Shown here: in pieces, positions 7,692 to 18,365 of the stretch | Numbering within the stretch: the first letter of the stretch is position 1 | Layout of the letters: each line of letters starts with the position of its first letter | Assembly: GCA_027307165.1 (NCBI GenBank) | Contig: DAHUXM010000004.1 | Location: 124,001 to 188,000, forward strand | Direction: 5' to 3' | Source: Gemmatimonadota bacterium | GTDB taxonomy: Bacteria; Gemmatimonadota; Gemmatimonadetes; Gemmatimonadales; Gemmatimonadaceae | Length of the DNA: 64,000 bases | The notes under the pieces: model-generated | What the model saw: only the letters and a program-made list of their open reading frames with translations | What the model was told of the DNA's origin: nothing | Databases searched by the model: none | Program-made: the position numbers and the translations under genes

Positions 7692-8060
7692 ATGCGCTTC
7701 CTTGTTGTTGACGACTCTGCCACCATGCGCCGCATAGTGGTGAACTCCCTGCAACGCGTCGGTTTCAGCGACGTGGTGGAGGCGAGTGACGGAGCAGAGG
7801 CACTGGAGAAGATCGCTACTGTCGATTTCGTCATTACTGACTGGAACATGCCGAAGGTCAGTGGTGCGGAGCTCACAAGAGCGATTCGCTCCTGCGACGA
7901 GACAAAGTCGATGCCTCTCATCATGGTCACCGCACGCAGTGTTCGTGATGATATTCTCACCGCCATGGAAGCGGGAGTCGACAGCTACGTCGTCAAGCCA
8001 TTCACCCCCCAGGTTCTGCGCGAGAAGATCGACGCGGTACTGGCTACCAGAGCAGCATAG
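7692..8060 (+). CDS. cheY: Chemotaxis response regulator CheY
   Basis: Single-domain receiver of 122 residues that, when phosphorylated by CheA, would bind the flagellar motor switch. Seen are the acidic pair Asp7-Asp8, phospho-acceptor Asp50 in VITDWNMP, the Thr in IMVTARS near residue 80, and Lys in VVKPF near 102. There is no output domain. It sits 33 bases after flgM and 6 bases before the CheZ-like gene, which supports the chemotaxis assignment over a general receiver. cheA is not in the window. Confidence 0.88.
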   Translation: MRFLVVDDSATMRRIVVNSLQRVGFSDVVEASDGAEALEKIATVDFVITDWNMPKVSGAELTRAIRSCDETKSMPLIMVTARSVRDDILTAMEAGVDSYVVKPFTPQVLREKIDAVLATRAA

Positions 8061-8066
8061 ATTCCA

Positions 8067-8744
8067 ATGTCCAACTCACGCATCGCCGAAGTCCTTTACG
8101 ATTCCGAGACGATGCTCCGCCTGGTCGACAGCGAGCTCGAAGAGCTGCGTGACGACGGGCGGGATACCGGCCTTCGCGGAAACAACGTCGGCGTGCTGCT
8201 CGCCATGATGCAACGCGCCACGGGCGAGATCGCACAGGTCCTGTGCACACTGCACACGAGTCGCGAAGCCCTCCAGGGCGTAACACTTCAGGAGATTCAC
8301 GACAGCACGGCCAAGCTTGGCGAGGTGTGTTCCGCCACCGAGCTCGCCGCCACACGCATGATGGACGGCCTGGAGCGCGCACATGCATACGTCGACCGCC
8401 TGGATGAGATCGACGCCTCCGGCTCCTTCGACGACTCGATCGTCGAAGCAGCGGCCGTACGGGCGAAGGTGCGCGATGAGCTGTTCGCCGTCATGGGCTC
8501 GCTGCAATTTCAGGACATCACATCGCAACAGCTGGGGCACGTCGCGCAGATGCTCCGTGACATAGAGCGCCGCCTGCACGCAACGTCGTCGCTGCTGTCC
8601 GGTGGTCGTGCAGAAGCGGCTGTCATTTCCAACGAACAGCTGCCAACCTTCAGCGAGTCCGCCTCCACGAGAAACTCGTTCGAGCGTCAGGCCACGGCCG
8701 ACGCGCTGTTCTGGTGCGATCACTCCGGCAAGACCACGCAGTAG
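8067..8744 (+). CDS. cheZ: CheZ-type CheY-P phosphatase
   Basis: A 225-residue, mostly helical cytoplasmic protein immediately downstream of cheY. The segment [11 protein letters not shown] (residues 146-156) matches the CheZ active-site motif, with Asp150 and Gln154 in the same D-x3-Q spacing as the catalytic Asp and Gln of Escherichia coli CheZ. Residues 40-135 give the long helical hairpin expected of the dimer. The C-terminus (after about 185) is a flexible linker ending in a short hydrophobic-plus-charged stretch (ADALFWCDH), in the position where CheZ carries its CheY-binding peptide. It would dephosphorylate CheY-P to end the motor signal. Confidence 0.8.
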   Translation: MSNSRIAEVLYDSETMLRLVDSELEELRDDGRDTGLRGNNVGVLLAMMQRATGEIAQVLCTLHTSREALQGVTLQEIHDSTAKLGEVCSATELAATRMMDGLERAHAYVDRLDEIDASGSFDDSIVEAAAVRAKVRDELFAVMGSLQFQDITSQQLGHVAQMLRDIERRLHATSSLLSGGRAEAAVISNEQLPTFSESASTRNSFERQATADALFWCDHSGKTTQ

Positions 8745-8766
8745 CCCACGCAGAGCCAGCTACAAA

Positions 8767-11124
8767 GTGCATGCGTCAGTTCTGATTCTTGGGCTCGGCA
8801 TCTCGATCGAGGCGGTTCTCGTCGTCATGCTCGCTCGACACGTACGACGCCTGAAGCTTGCTGGTGCTGCCGCCGCAGCAACGACCCGCGTAGACGAGGG
8901 CCACGCGCAAAGCATCCGCGGCGCACTCACAGAGCGCGAGACGCTCATGCGCGAGATGCAGCAGATACTCTCGGGGCTGGATCAGAAGGTGCGTGAGCGG
9001 ACGCTCGAGCTCGCAGAGGCGATGGAGAAGGCCGAGCAGGGGAACCAGGCCAAGAGCGAATTTCTTGCGCGCATGTCGCACGAGATCCGTACGCCCATGA
9101 ACGGCATCCTCGGCATGACGGGACTGCTCCTCGATACGGGACTCAATCAGGAACAGCGCGAGTACGTCGATACGGTTCGGTCATCGGGACAGGCGCTCCT
9201 CACGATCATCAATGAGATTCTCGACTTCTCCAAGATCGAAGCGGGCCGACTCGAGATCGAGATCATCGATTGCAATGTTCGCACGACGGTGGAGGAAGTC
9301 GTCGAGCTGCTTGCCGATCAGGCGATGCAGAAGAAGCTGGAGCTCGGCTTCTATGTCGACGAGCGCGTGCCTGCCGTCGTTCGCACGGATCAGGGCCGGC
9401 TGCGCCAGATTCTCCTGAACCTGGTAGGCAACGCGATCAAGTTCACACAGGTCGGTCGCATCTACATCCACGTGACCGTCGAGTCGGAAACCGACGCAGG
9501 CGTGCAGTTGCGATTCGACGTCAACGACACCGGCATCGGTCTCACCGCCGAAGCGCGAACGCGATTGTTCCAGCCGTTTCAGCAGGCAGACAGTTCCACT
9601 ACGCGCAAGTACGGCGGCACCGGTCTGGGGCTCGCGATCTCGAAGCATCTCGTCGGCCTGCTCGGCGGCGCCATGGACGTCGCCAGCGTTCCGGGAGAGG
9701 GAAGTGTATTTCACTTCACCATCGCAGCGCAGCGGGGGCCACGAGTGATGTCGACGCCGAGCGCAAACGTGATGAAGGACTCACGCGTCCTGGTACTCGT
9801 TCGCGGCAAGCTCACACGTGTAGTGCTCCGACGTTACGCCGCAGATTGGGGTGCAATCGTGGATGGTGCACGCACGGTTGCCGATGCACGCGCTTTGCTT
9901 CGCGCCAGCATCGCCGCCGGTCTGCGGTACGACCTGGTGATCGCCGATCTTTCGACGCTGGGCTCCGATCCTCTTCGGTCGATTCGGGATCTGCGCCGCG
10001 AATTTTCCGAGGGTATCGGCGGCGTCGTCGCACTGGCACCAAACCGGCAAAAGCCCAGCGCCGACACGGCGTCCAGAGCGGGCATCGATGTCACCTTCGC
10101 CCTGCCAGTCCGTCCCACGCGACTGCTTGGCGTTCTCGGATCGGTGCTCCATCCGGATCTCGCGCCCAAGGTGCGACGGGTCGCGGAAACGGCAGTTGCC
10201 GGTGCACAGAGCAAGGCGCGCGCGCGCGTACTGGTGGCAGAGGACAATCCGGTAAACCAACGCGTAGCGTCGCACATGCTGAACAAGCTCGGGTATCGCT
10301 GCGACATTGCGTCCAATGGTCTGGAAGCTGTCGCGATGCTTGCCCAGCTCCCGTACGATCTTGTGCTGATGGATTGTCAGATGCCGGAGATGGACGGCTA
10401 CACCGCTACTCGCGCGATCCGGCAGCGCGAGGATGCTCAGGATCGGCATACGCCGATCATCGCAATGACTGCGAACGCAATGCGCGAGGATCGTGCGCGC
10501 TGCCTGGACGCAGGCATGGACGGCTTCATTCCAAAGCCGATTGCGCTGGAAGAGCTCGAAACTGCCATGGAATGCTGGATCCCGAGCGATTCGAAACCGG
10601 GTGCCGAGAGTTCAACGCCGGACGCCAGCGACTATCTGTTTACTGGACCGGCGAGGCAGCGCGAACCCGCCGAATCCGGTCCGGCGACGTCGTTCGCGGC
10701 CGATCCGGCTCTGGTCGCGGCGCTTGCGGCCCAGTTCGATAATTCCGGGGGCTCCATGGATCAATCATCGGTCGACCTGTCCGTGCTGGATAATCTCGCA
10801 GCCATGGCGGAAGGTGGCGATGACTTCGTGTCGCGCCTCATAGGAACGTTCATATCGGACACTTCGTCCCGAATTGTCACCCTTCGCGCTGCGCTGGATA
10901 CCGGGGACCTGCCGCTGATCGAGCGCACGGGTCACGCCCTCAAGGGCAGCAGCGGTAACATGGGTGCGACGACCATGGCCGCGCTGGGTGCTGCGCTGCA
11001 AGGGGCGGGACAGAAGCACGATACGGCTGGCGCGCGGACGCTGATCGACGAGATGGAAGCCGAGTTCATGCGTGTCAGAGGGGTTCTGGACAGCGCTTTT
11101 CCGAGTCACGCGGTAGCAGCCTGA
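8767..11124 (+). CDS. Hybrid sensor histidine kinase with receiver and Hpt domains
   Basis: A 785-residue BarA/ArcB-type multistep phosphorelay kinase, reading from a GTG at 8767 just after cheZ. One N-terminal membrane helix (about 5-28) is followed by a coiled coil. HisKA has His105 in SHEIRTP. HATPase_c has the N-box Asn222 and the G1/G2 boxes DTGIGL and GTGLGLAIS. Residues 339-461 form a receiver-like fold without the phospho-Asp context (a pseudo-receiver). A canonical receiver follows (485-600, Asp536 in [11 protein letters not shown]) and then an Hpt domain with His723 in [12 protein letters not shown]. There is no periplasmic sensor domain, so the signal is probably membrane-borne or cytoplasmic. 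The partner may be the regulator at 11197. Confidence 0.88.
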   Translation: MHASVLILGLGISIEAVLVVMLARHVRRLKLAGAAAAATTRVDEGHAQSIRGALTERETLMREMQQILSGLDQKVRERTLELAEAMEKAEQGNQAKSEFLARMSHEIRTPMNGILGMTGLLLDTGLNQEQREYVDTVRSSGQALLTIINEILDFSKIEAGRLEIEIIDCNVRTTVEEVVELLADQAMQKKLELGFYVDERVPAVVRTDQGRLRQILLNLVGNAIKFTQVGRIYIHVTVESETDAGVQLRFDVNDTGIGLTAEARTRLFQPFQQADSSTTRKYGGTGLGLAISKHLVGLLGGAMDVASVPGEGSVFHFTIAAQRGPRVMSTPSANVMKDSRVLVLVRGKLTRVVLRRYAADWGAIVDGARTVADARALLRASIAAGLRYDLVIADLSTLGSDPLRSIRDLRREFSEGIGGVVALAPNRQKPSADTASRAGIDVTFALPVRPTRLLGVLGSVLHPDLAPKVRRVAETAVAGAQSKARARVLVAEDNPVNQRVASHMLNKLGYRCDIASNGLEAVAMLAQLPYDLVLMDCQMPEMDGYTATRAIRQREDAQDRHTPIIAMTANAMREDRARCLDAGMDGFIPKPIALEELETAMECWIPSDSKPGAESSTPDASDYLFTGPARQREPAESGPATSFAADPALVAALAAQFDNSGGSMDQSSVDLSVLDNLAAMAEGGDDFVSRLIGTFISDTSSRIVTLRAALDTGDLPLIERTGHALKGSSGNMGATTMAALGAALQGAGQKHDTAGARTLIDEMEAEFMRVRGVLDSAFPSHAVAA

Positions 11125-11196
11125 GGCTTGGCAGCACGGGCCTTACGGTGGACGTTCTCCTCTACAGTCCGGCACTGAGACGCCGATAATTGGAGT

Positions 11197-11961
11197 ATGA
11201 TCCAGATCATCGAAGACGACCTCGTCACGTGCCACATCATCTCCGCGTTGCTCAAGCGTATGCGTTACGCGCACTGCGAAGCGCACACCGGCGCCGAGGC
11301 TCTGCAGCAGCTTCGAACGCAGCCGATCGACATGGTGATTGCCGACATGATGCTGCCTGACATGAACGGCCTGGATCTTCTCAAGCAGAAGCACAGCATG
11401 CCTCATCTGCGTGACATTCCAGTGCTCTGCTGCACAGCCCAGGCGGATATCGAAACGGTGGAAGCGGCGCTCGGTTTTGGTGCAATCGATTTCGTGAAGA
11501 AACCGATCGCGATCCAGTCGTTCGCGGGGCGCATCAATCGCGCCATGGAACGCTCGCCGGTGCGCTGGGAATCGTGGCGCGAGATGAGCAAGCGTCTGCG
11601 CTTCTACAGCCGGACGATCCAGCCGATGCTGGCCATCGCGAACCAGGTTCTGCATGAACTGGACGACGCTCTGGCACAGGCGCAGGTCGGACCTGTCGAC
11701 GTTCCGTTGCTCAACTCGGTAGTTACGCGCGCTCGCGGTGCCGCGCTCAACGTTGGCGCGATCCGTACCGTGCAGCAGATCGACAAGTTGTGGAAGGGCG
11801 ACGGCGCGGCGGAGGAAGTCGAGCACCTGCGGGCCGCGATGGTGATCGAGCTCGCGGCATTCGACGACGCCATCAAGAACCGCGCGTCGCAGGGTGAAGT
11901 TCCGTCGCCGATTGGCGGCACCGGGCACGCTCCGACACCGATGGCCGCAAGCGGAATGTAG
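11197..11961 (+). CDS. Response regulator with uncharacterised C-terminal helical domain
   Basis: A 254-residue protein. Residues 1-120 form a receiver domain: acidic EDD at 6-8, phospho-acceptor Asp50 in VIADMMLPDMNG, and Lys in DFVKKPI near 102. Residues 125-235 are predicted helical and match no DNA-binding or enzymatic output domain that I know. Basic WREMSKRLRF and repeated Ala/Val helices are visible. It follows the hybrid kinase by 72 bases and may receive phosphate from its Hpt domain. The C-terminal 20 residues are Gly/Pro-rich. The output could be protein interaction rather than transcription. Confidence 0.8.
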   Translation: MIQIIEDDLVTCHIISALLKRMRYAHCEAHTGAEALQQLRTQPIDMVIADMMLPDMNGLDLLKQKHSMPHLRDIPVLCCTAQADIETVEAALGFGAIDFVKKPIAIQSFAGRINRAMERSPVRWESWREMSKRLRFYSRTIQPMLAIANQVLHELDDALAQAQVGPVDVPLLNSVVTRARGAALNVGAIRTVQQIDKLWKGDGAAEEVEHLRAAMVIELAAFDDAIKNRASQGEVPSPIGGTGHAPTPMAASGM

Positions 11962-12030
11962 CTTCGCCAGATGGTTGCTTGACGCGTTTTCTTGAGATGG
12001 AGCAGAGGCGTACCGCGGTTATATTGCGAT

Positions 12031-12531
12031 ATGCCTCTTGTTGCGTTCACCTCTCTGCCCGACGACGCGCGAGTGTGGGTGTTTGGAAGTGCGGACGTGC
12101 TGTCCACGGAACGTGAGTCCGTTCTGCTTGCCGCAATCGACGACTATCTGAGCGACTGGCGCGCGCACGGATCTCCCTTGACCGTTGCGCGAGAATGGCG
12201 TAACGGGCGATTTCTCGCGATAGCCGTGGATCAGCGTAACGAGAATGCGTCGGGCTGTTCGCTGGACGCGTTGTTTCGCGTGCTTCGCGATCTCGAGCCG
12301 CGCCTGGGCACTTCGCTGTTGGGAAACTCCCGGGTTTACTTCCGGACCCGGAATGGCTCGATTGACGCCACTGATCGCGCCGGTTTTGCGGAGCGTGCAC
12401 AGGCCGGCATGATTACAAGCGATAGCCACGTGTTCGACCTGAGCGTGCACACCGTTGGCGAGTGGCGCGGTCGCTTCGAGGTCGATGCTGCCGAATCCTG
12501 GCACCGAGCCCTCTTGCCGGTAGCGGTCTAG
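12031..12531 (+). CDS. Conserved protein of unknown function (Bacteroidota-type, mislabelled ABC ATPase family)
   Basis: A 166-residue soluble protein. It begins MPLVAFTSLPDDARVWVFG and contains WRAHGSPL near 45-52 and an AVDQ-NASGCSLDALFR motif near residues 70-86. I recognise this layout (start LP-x-R-W, then ASGCS-D) from a small family common in Bacteroidota that databases often mislabel as ABC transporter ATPase. No Walker motifs are present, so that label is wrong. Function is unknown. A TATATT box ends five bases before the ATG and there is no Shine-Dalgarno, so the mRNA may be leaderless. Confidence 0.75.
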   Translation: MPLVAFTSLPDDARVWVFGSADVLSTERESVLLAAIDDYLSDWRAHGSPLTVAREWRNGRFLAIAVDQRNENASGCSLDALFRVLRDLEPRLGTSLLGNSRVYFRTRNGSIDATDRAGFAERAQAGMITSDSHVFDLSVHTVGEWRGRFEVDAAESWHRALLPVAV

Positions 12532-12627
12532 CCTGCCGCAGGTCGGCGCCAGGCGAGCGCCACGGTGGTTCCGATAGTTGGTATGCAGGCGTACATTTTC
12601 GATTCACCTTGGATCGAGGAGACCGCC

Positions 12628-13209
12628 ATGTATCCATCAGCGCGACGCTACTCAAGGTCGTTGTCGTTTGCGGGGGTTGTCTTGCTGGCCAGCTGTGCAT
12701 CGGGTAATGCGCCGCTCAGCGCCGGAGTGTCCAGCGGGCCTTCAATACAGGAAAGCAACACGCAGAGTGGAGACCGCATGGCGAGCGTCCCCCAGTTCAA
12801 GGTGGCCCAGCGGATGACCGTGCAAGTCCCGATCGCGGATGCGTGGACCCGTCTGGCGAAGGCTTACTCCGATCTCGGCATACCACTGACGACGGTTCAG
12901 CCCGATGCGCACGTGCTTGGCAACGAAGGGATGAAGCGGAGTCATACACTGGCGAATCAGCGTCTGTCACAATTTCTGGACTGCGGATCCGGCGGCAGCG
13001 GCAGTGCCAACGCGGACGTCTATTCGATCAACATGAGCGTGGTGTCACGTCTGAGTCCGACGTCCGAGAACGCCACGGAGGTTGCAACTCTGATCCAGGC
13101 GACGGCGACGCCGATGGCCTTTGGGACGGCTCCCGTGGTCTGCTCCACTACAGGTTCGCTCGAAGCGCGCATCGCGTCGATGGTAGGCGGGACCGCACCC
13201 GCGAAGTGA
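12628..13209 (+). CDS. Lipoprotein of unknown function
   Basis: A 193-residue protein with a basic N-terminus and hydrophobic stretch ending in the lipobox LLASC (Cys near residue 24), so it should be lipid-anchored in the envelope. Residues 50-190 alternate beta strands and helices. Two cysteines (in FLDCGS and PVVCST) could form a disulfide. The pattern IADAWTRLAKAYSDLGIP recalls the periplasmic alpha/beta domains of BamC-like lipoproteins, but that is only an impression. The ATG at 12628 is preferred over the upstream in-frame start because the signal peptide follows it and GAGGAGA lies just upstream. Confidence 0.75.
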   Translation: MYPSARRYSRSLSFAGVVLLASCASGNAPLSAGVSSGPSIQESNTQSGDRMASVPQFKVAQRMTVQVPIADAWTRLAKAYSDLGIPLTTVQPDAHVLGNEGMKRSHTLANQRLSQFLDCGSGGSGSANADVYSINMSVVSRLSPTSENATEVATLIQATATPMAFGTAPVVCSTTGSLEARIASMVGGTAPAK

Positions 13210-13295
13210 CGCCCGCAGAGCGTAGCGACGGAGTGCGGCGGGGCAACGGATGCCGCCCTCCGTTCCTCGCGCCGCGTATATTCAGGTAGGACCAC

Positions 13296-13958
13296 ATGGA
13301 TTCCTATACCTTCGCGCTCGCGCTTGGCGGTGCCGGCCTGGTCGCGATGGCCGCGACGGGGCTTGCGCATTCCGGATCGCACGAAGGTGCGGGTGGGGGT
13401 GGCCATGATTCCGGCGGCCACGGGCATCTGCCGCACGGCGACAGCGCGATGCATACCGGCCATGCCGCTGGCGCGCACCTCCCAGCCCACGCGGCGGCGC
13501 ATCATGCGGGCGGCTTGAAGTCCACGCTACTGTCGCTGGCATCTCCCCGGGTTCTGTTCAGCTTGCTGGTGGGCTTTGGACTCACGGGGGTCGCCGCGCG
13601 GCCGCTGTTGAGCGGCGTCGTGCTGCTCTTCGTCGCTTTGCTTGGCGCCGTCGTGTTCGAACGTGCACTGGTCGCGCCGCTGTGGCGCTTTCTCTTTCGA
13701 TTTGCATCCAATCCCGCAACGACGCTCGAAGGCAGCCTGCTGAGCGAGGCTCGTGCAGCGAGCGGTTTCGACGACAACGGACAGGGACTGGTGGCCGTCG
13801 AAGTCGATGGCCAGATCGTACAATGCCTCGGCACGCTGCGCGACGATGATCGCGCGCTCGGCGTGCGGGTTCGCGCTGGTGATGTGTTGCGTGTGGAACA
13901 AGTGGATGCCGCACGCAGTCGTTGCACAGTTTCGTATGTCGGACATGGCGCCAGATAG
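13296..13958 (+). CDS. Membrane protein with His-rich segment and NfeD-like C-terminal domain
   Basis: A 220-residue protein. An N-terminal hydrophobic helix (about 5-24) leads into a striking segment, residues 25-74, with twelve histidines mixed with Gly, Ala and Ser. Two further membrane helices (about 84-104 and 105-125) follow. The last 75 residues form a small beta domain (LVAVEVDGQIVQCLG, then RVRAGDVLRVEQVD) like the OB-fold of NfeD/YqiJ proteins. It stands directly upstream of a flotillin gene, the usual partner of NfeD/YqiJ. The His segment suggests metal binding. A TATATT box ends 13 bases before the ATG. Confidence 0.72.
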   Translation: MDSYTFALALGGAGLVAMAATGLAHSGSHEGAGGGGHDSGGHGHLPHGDSAMHTGHAAGAHLPAHAAAHHAGGLKSTLLSLASPRVLFSLLVGFGLTGVAARPLLSGVVLLFVALLGAVVFERALVAPLWRFLFRFASNPATTLEGSLLSEARAASGFDDNGQGLVAVEVDGQIVQCLGTLRDDDRALGVRVRAGDVLRVEQVDAARSRCTVSYVGHGAR

Positions 13959-14018
13959 ACAGGCAATGCGCGACCGGTACATGCGACAACTCAAACAACT
14001 TACAGGGACCATCTGACC

Positions 14019-15290
14019 ATGGAATCACTGCTTCTGATCGTCGGCGTCGTATTCATCGTCCTGATCCTGATTCCGACGATCGTCGCTTCATTTCTGCGCA
14101 ACGTCGAAGCCGGCACGATACGGTTGGTGAGCTGGACCGGCGGTGGTACGGTGATCTACCGCGGCCCGGGGAAGTCCAAGGAAATCCCGCTGCTGACTAC
14201 GGGCACCACGTTGTCGAGCAAGGTGATCAACGTCGATCTCGACATCACGGACCAGACCGCGGATGTGGATGAGAACGGCCATCCGCAGCCCATCAAGGTT
14301 CGCGTACTGGCGAGTGCCATCGTATCTGTCGGGGAGACGGATGCAATGATCAAGACCGCGGCGAACCGCTTTTTCGCGAAGCCGGAGGCGGATCAGATGA
14401 GCACGATCACCGATCTGCTGTCGAGCTCGGGACGTCGGGCAATCAATCTGCTCACGCACGATCAACTCTTCTCCGCCAAGACCGCTCCGCGCGCGATTGC
14501 GTCGCAGTCGGGAGCCGAGGTGGCCAGCACTGCGATGATGGTTCCATCATCGGCGAATCAGATGTCGGTATCTGCGGCTCAGGCAGCGGACGACGATGAC
14601 GATCCACTGGCCGTCATCATTCGCAAGGCTTGTTCGCGAGAGCTGACGGATCTCGGACTCGGGTTCAATTCGCTCAACATCAAGGTCGTGCAATCCGAGG
14701 TCGCAGATGCACGTCGCAGACAGTCGGCCGCGGAAGCGCAGGCGAACGCCGATATCGTTTCCGCGCAGCAGGCGCGTCGTGCCAAGGAGGCCCAGCTCGA
14801 AGCAGAGCGCGTGATCTCCGACAAACAGCGCGAGCTGGAGCAGACCAAGGCATCCAACGCCGCACTCATCGCGCAGGCCGAAGCACTCAAGCAGGATGCG
14901 CTTGCCGTGCAGCGTACGTCTGAGCTGGAGGCGACGCAGATCGCGCAGGCGCGAGCAGACGCCGAGCGTGTGAAGATCGAGGCGGAGGCAGCGGCTGACG
15001 CTGAAGCAATTCGGATAACTCGCGTCGCCACGGCGAACGCCGAGAGCATCGCCAAGGTGAACGCTGCGATTCAGGCAGGTGGCGAGAGCTACTTCCGTTA
15101 TCGTCAGATCGAGCTGTTGCCGCAGGTGGCACCGGTCATCGCGAGTGCGCTGGCCGAGGCGCGGTTGATCAATATCTCGAGCGACGGCACGAGTGCGGCG
15201 GACGGGGCTACGAACAATATCACGAGCGTGATTCAGACGGTGCTTGCGGCGCAGCTCGTCTCAAAGAGCGGGATTGGTGAGGGGAAATAA
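14019..15290 (+). CDS. Flotillin-like SPFH protein
   Basis: A 423-residue membrane-associated scaffold of the flotillin/YqiK type. An N-terminal membrane helix (about 3-25) is followed by an SPFH domain (about 27-225) and a long Ala/Glu/Gln/Arg-rich coiled coil (about 230-350) ending in a YFRYRQIELLPQVAPVIA segment. It is shorter than Bacillus FloT (about 510). An insertion with a run of five aspartates lies near residue 190. The upstream NfeD-like gene supports the flotillin assignment. Such pairs organise membrane microdomains. SufE follows after two bases, which may be fortuitous co-transcription. Confidence 0.85.
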   Translation: MESLLLIVGVVFIVLILIPTIVASFLRNVEAGTIRLVSWTGGGTVIYRGPGKSKEIPLLTTGTTLSSKVINVDLDITDQTADVDENGHPQPIKVRVLASAIVSVGETDAMIKTAANRFFAKPEADQMSTITDLLSSSGRRAINLLTHDQLFSAKTAPRAIASQSGAEVASTAMMVPSSANQMSVSAAQAADDDDDPLAVIIRKACSRELTDLGLGFNSLNIKVVQSEVADARRRQSAAEAQANADIVSAQQARRAKEAQLEAERVISDKQRELEQTKASNAALIAQAEALKQDALAVQRTSELEATQIAQARADAERVKIEAEAAADAEAIRITRVATANAESIAKVNAAIQAGGESYFRYRQIELLPQVAPVIASALAEARLINISSDGTSAADGATNNITSVIQTVLAAQLVSKSGIGEGK

Positions 15291-15292
15291 CG

Positions 15293-15781
15293 TTGGGTGA
15301 AGCTGACAGACAGACGGGCGAGCATCTTCCAGACGCGATCGGGCGGGTGCTGCGACGGTTCCGTGCGATGGAACGTGCCGACAAGATGCAGGCGCTGGTG
15401 CAGTATTCGCGCAGGCTGGAGCCTGTTCCGGAGCGGTACGCCGATGTAGATCGTGCAGCGTTCATCGTACCGGAATGTCAGACGCGGGTCGACATATTTC
15501 CTGAAGTGCACGATGGGAAGATGCACTTCTACGCAGACGTCAACGTGCGTCAGTCACCGACGGTGGCGGCTGTCCTGGCCATCGTATTCGCGGCGGTGAA
15601 CGATCAACCTCCGTCAGTCACGCTCGCAATTCCGCATGACTTCGTGCCGATCCTCATGGCGGGGATGGGCCTCAATGCGCGCGAGGTCGGTCTGAACGCA
15701 ATGGTGACGCGTCTCAAGCGCGCCGCGGCTGCTGCTTCGGCATCTGCTTCAGCATCGGAGCAGCAGTCACCGGCGATTTGA
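15293..15781 (+). CDS. sufE: SufE-family cysteine desulfuration protein
   Basis: SufE accepts sulfur from a cysteine desulfurase (SufS) for Fe-S cluster assembly. The 162-residue product starts with TTG two bases after the flotillin stop. It has the family opening (IGRVLRRFRAMERADKMQAL), the acceptor cysteine in VPECQTRVDIF (about residue 62), a YADVN strand, and the central helical region to about 145. The C-terminus is an Ala/Ser run, probably disordered. No SufS or other suf gene is nearby. It ends tail-to-tail with mscS with one base between the stops. Confidence 0.85.
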   Translation: MGEADRQTGEHLPDAIGRVLRRFRAMERADKMQALVQYSRRLEPVPERYADVDRAAFIVPECQTRVDIFPEVHDGKMHFYADVNVRQSPTVAAVLAIVFAAVNDQPPSVTLAIPHDFVPILMAGMGLNAREVGLNAMVTRLKRAAAAASASASASEQQSPAI

Positions 15782-15782
15782 A

Positions 15783-16727
15783 TTACGCCGGTGCTCCTGC
15801 GACTTTGAGGCCGGCTGTCTTCTCCTTGACTGCAGCCTCGAGCTGGACGCTGAGCATGATACCTTCAGCCGAGAGACGGCGCATCAGCTCCAGCATTACC
15901 GCTTGCTGTGAGTCCACGTAGACCTGATAGGCGGGGTCCGTGAGATAGTAGACGGACGTGAAGTCGATGGTAGTGTCGCTCAGCGTGGTCATCGCGGCGC
16001 GAACAAAGCGCGTATTGGGAATGCTCTCGATCACTTCCCGCATGATCTTCGGAACGAGCGCGAGCTTGTCAGCGGGTGTGCTACCGGCGACACGGGTCAC
16101 CACGACTGCCTGCCGTTCCTCCATGCGCCCGAAATTGCGAATGCGTCCCTTGAGCAGGTCACTGTTCCCGAAGACAATCTGTTCGCCGGTATCGGAGCGC
16201 ACGCGCGTCGATTTGAGTCCGATATGCTCGACCTTTCCTGAAAACGTATCGACCTGAATCGAATCCCCGATCACGAACGGCTTGTCGGTCACTATGGACA
16301 TCGCGGCGAAGATGTCGCTGAGAACGTTCTGGAGTGCAAATGCGATCGCGATACCACCGACGCCGAGTCCGGCTACCAGCGCAGTGACGTTCTGCCGGAA
16401 TCCCTCTTCGAGGGTTATGATCGCAAGTATGATCCACAGCGTGACCTTGATCAGAACCGAGATCGCCTGGATCGTCGTTGCGTCCGCGCGATTGCCCTCG
16501 TGGCGCTGGACGTACGACCGGGACCAGTAGTTGACCAGAACGTTGATCCATATCCCGATCTGCAGGAACAACGCGATGATTGCAACCGCTTCCAGGGCGC
16601 GGTCGATTCGCGTTTCGTATTTGTGCGGGAAGTCGACGAACTGCGGAACGAGCCACGCCGTGAGGAAGATTATGAAGAGCAGGCGGGTGCGCTGCGCCAG
16701 TTGCTTTACGACGGGCGAGATCTGCAT
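15783..16727 (-). CDS. Small-conductance mechanosensitive channel, MscS family
   Basis: A 314-residue integral membrane protein that would release solutes on hypo-osmotic shock. Membrane helices lie at about 14-32, 46-68 and 87-107. The pore-lining helix has the Gly/Ala-rich MscS pattern (VTALVAGLGVGGIAIAFALQ, about residues 112-131), followed by the NVLSDIFA motif and the beta domain (DKPFVIGDSIQV and FGNSDLLKGRIRNF). The C-terminal alpha/beta domain extends to about 300. The length is slightly above the 286 of Escherichia coli MscS. Its 3' end faces sufE. Confidence 0.92.
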   Translation of the reverse strand: MQISPVVKQLAQRTRLLFIIFLTAWLVPQFVDFPHKYETRIDRALEAVAIIALFLQIGIWINVLVNYWSRSYVQRHEGNRADATTIQAISVLIKVTLWIILAIITLEEGFRQNVTALVAGLGVGGIAIAFALQNVLSDIFAAMSIVTDKPFVIGDSIQVDTFSGKVEHIGLKSTRVRSDTGEQIVFGNSDLLKGRIRNFGRMEERQAVVVTRVAGSTPADKLALVPKIMREVIESIPNTRFVRAAMTTLSDTTIDFTSVYYLTDPAYQVYVDSQQAVMLELMRRLSAEGIMLSVQLEAAVKEKTAGLKVAGAPA

Positions 16728-16766
16728 GGCGATAAAATTACAGCACTTTGGCTCGGAGATACGTCG

Positions 16767-18269
<1,503 letters not shown>

Positions 18270-18365
18270 GCAATCCGCATGCAAGGCAGGATCCATTCCG
18301 CGGGAGTGGCGATCCCGGGATCATTCAGTCAATCCCGAGCCTTCCCGTGTGAATTCGCGGGCATT

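Noticed and set aside
9270-10742. Long plus-strand frame (490 codons) inside the hybrid kinase
   Set aside because: Shifted frame of the kinase gene, Arg/Ser/Gly-rich with no family features.
12031-12531. ABC transporter ATPase
   Set aside because: This database label travels with the family, but no Walker A, Walker B or signature motif is present.
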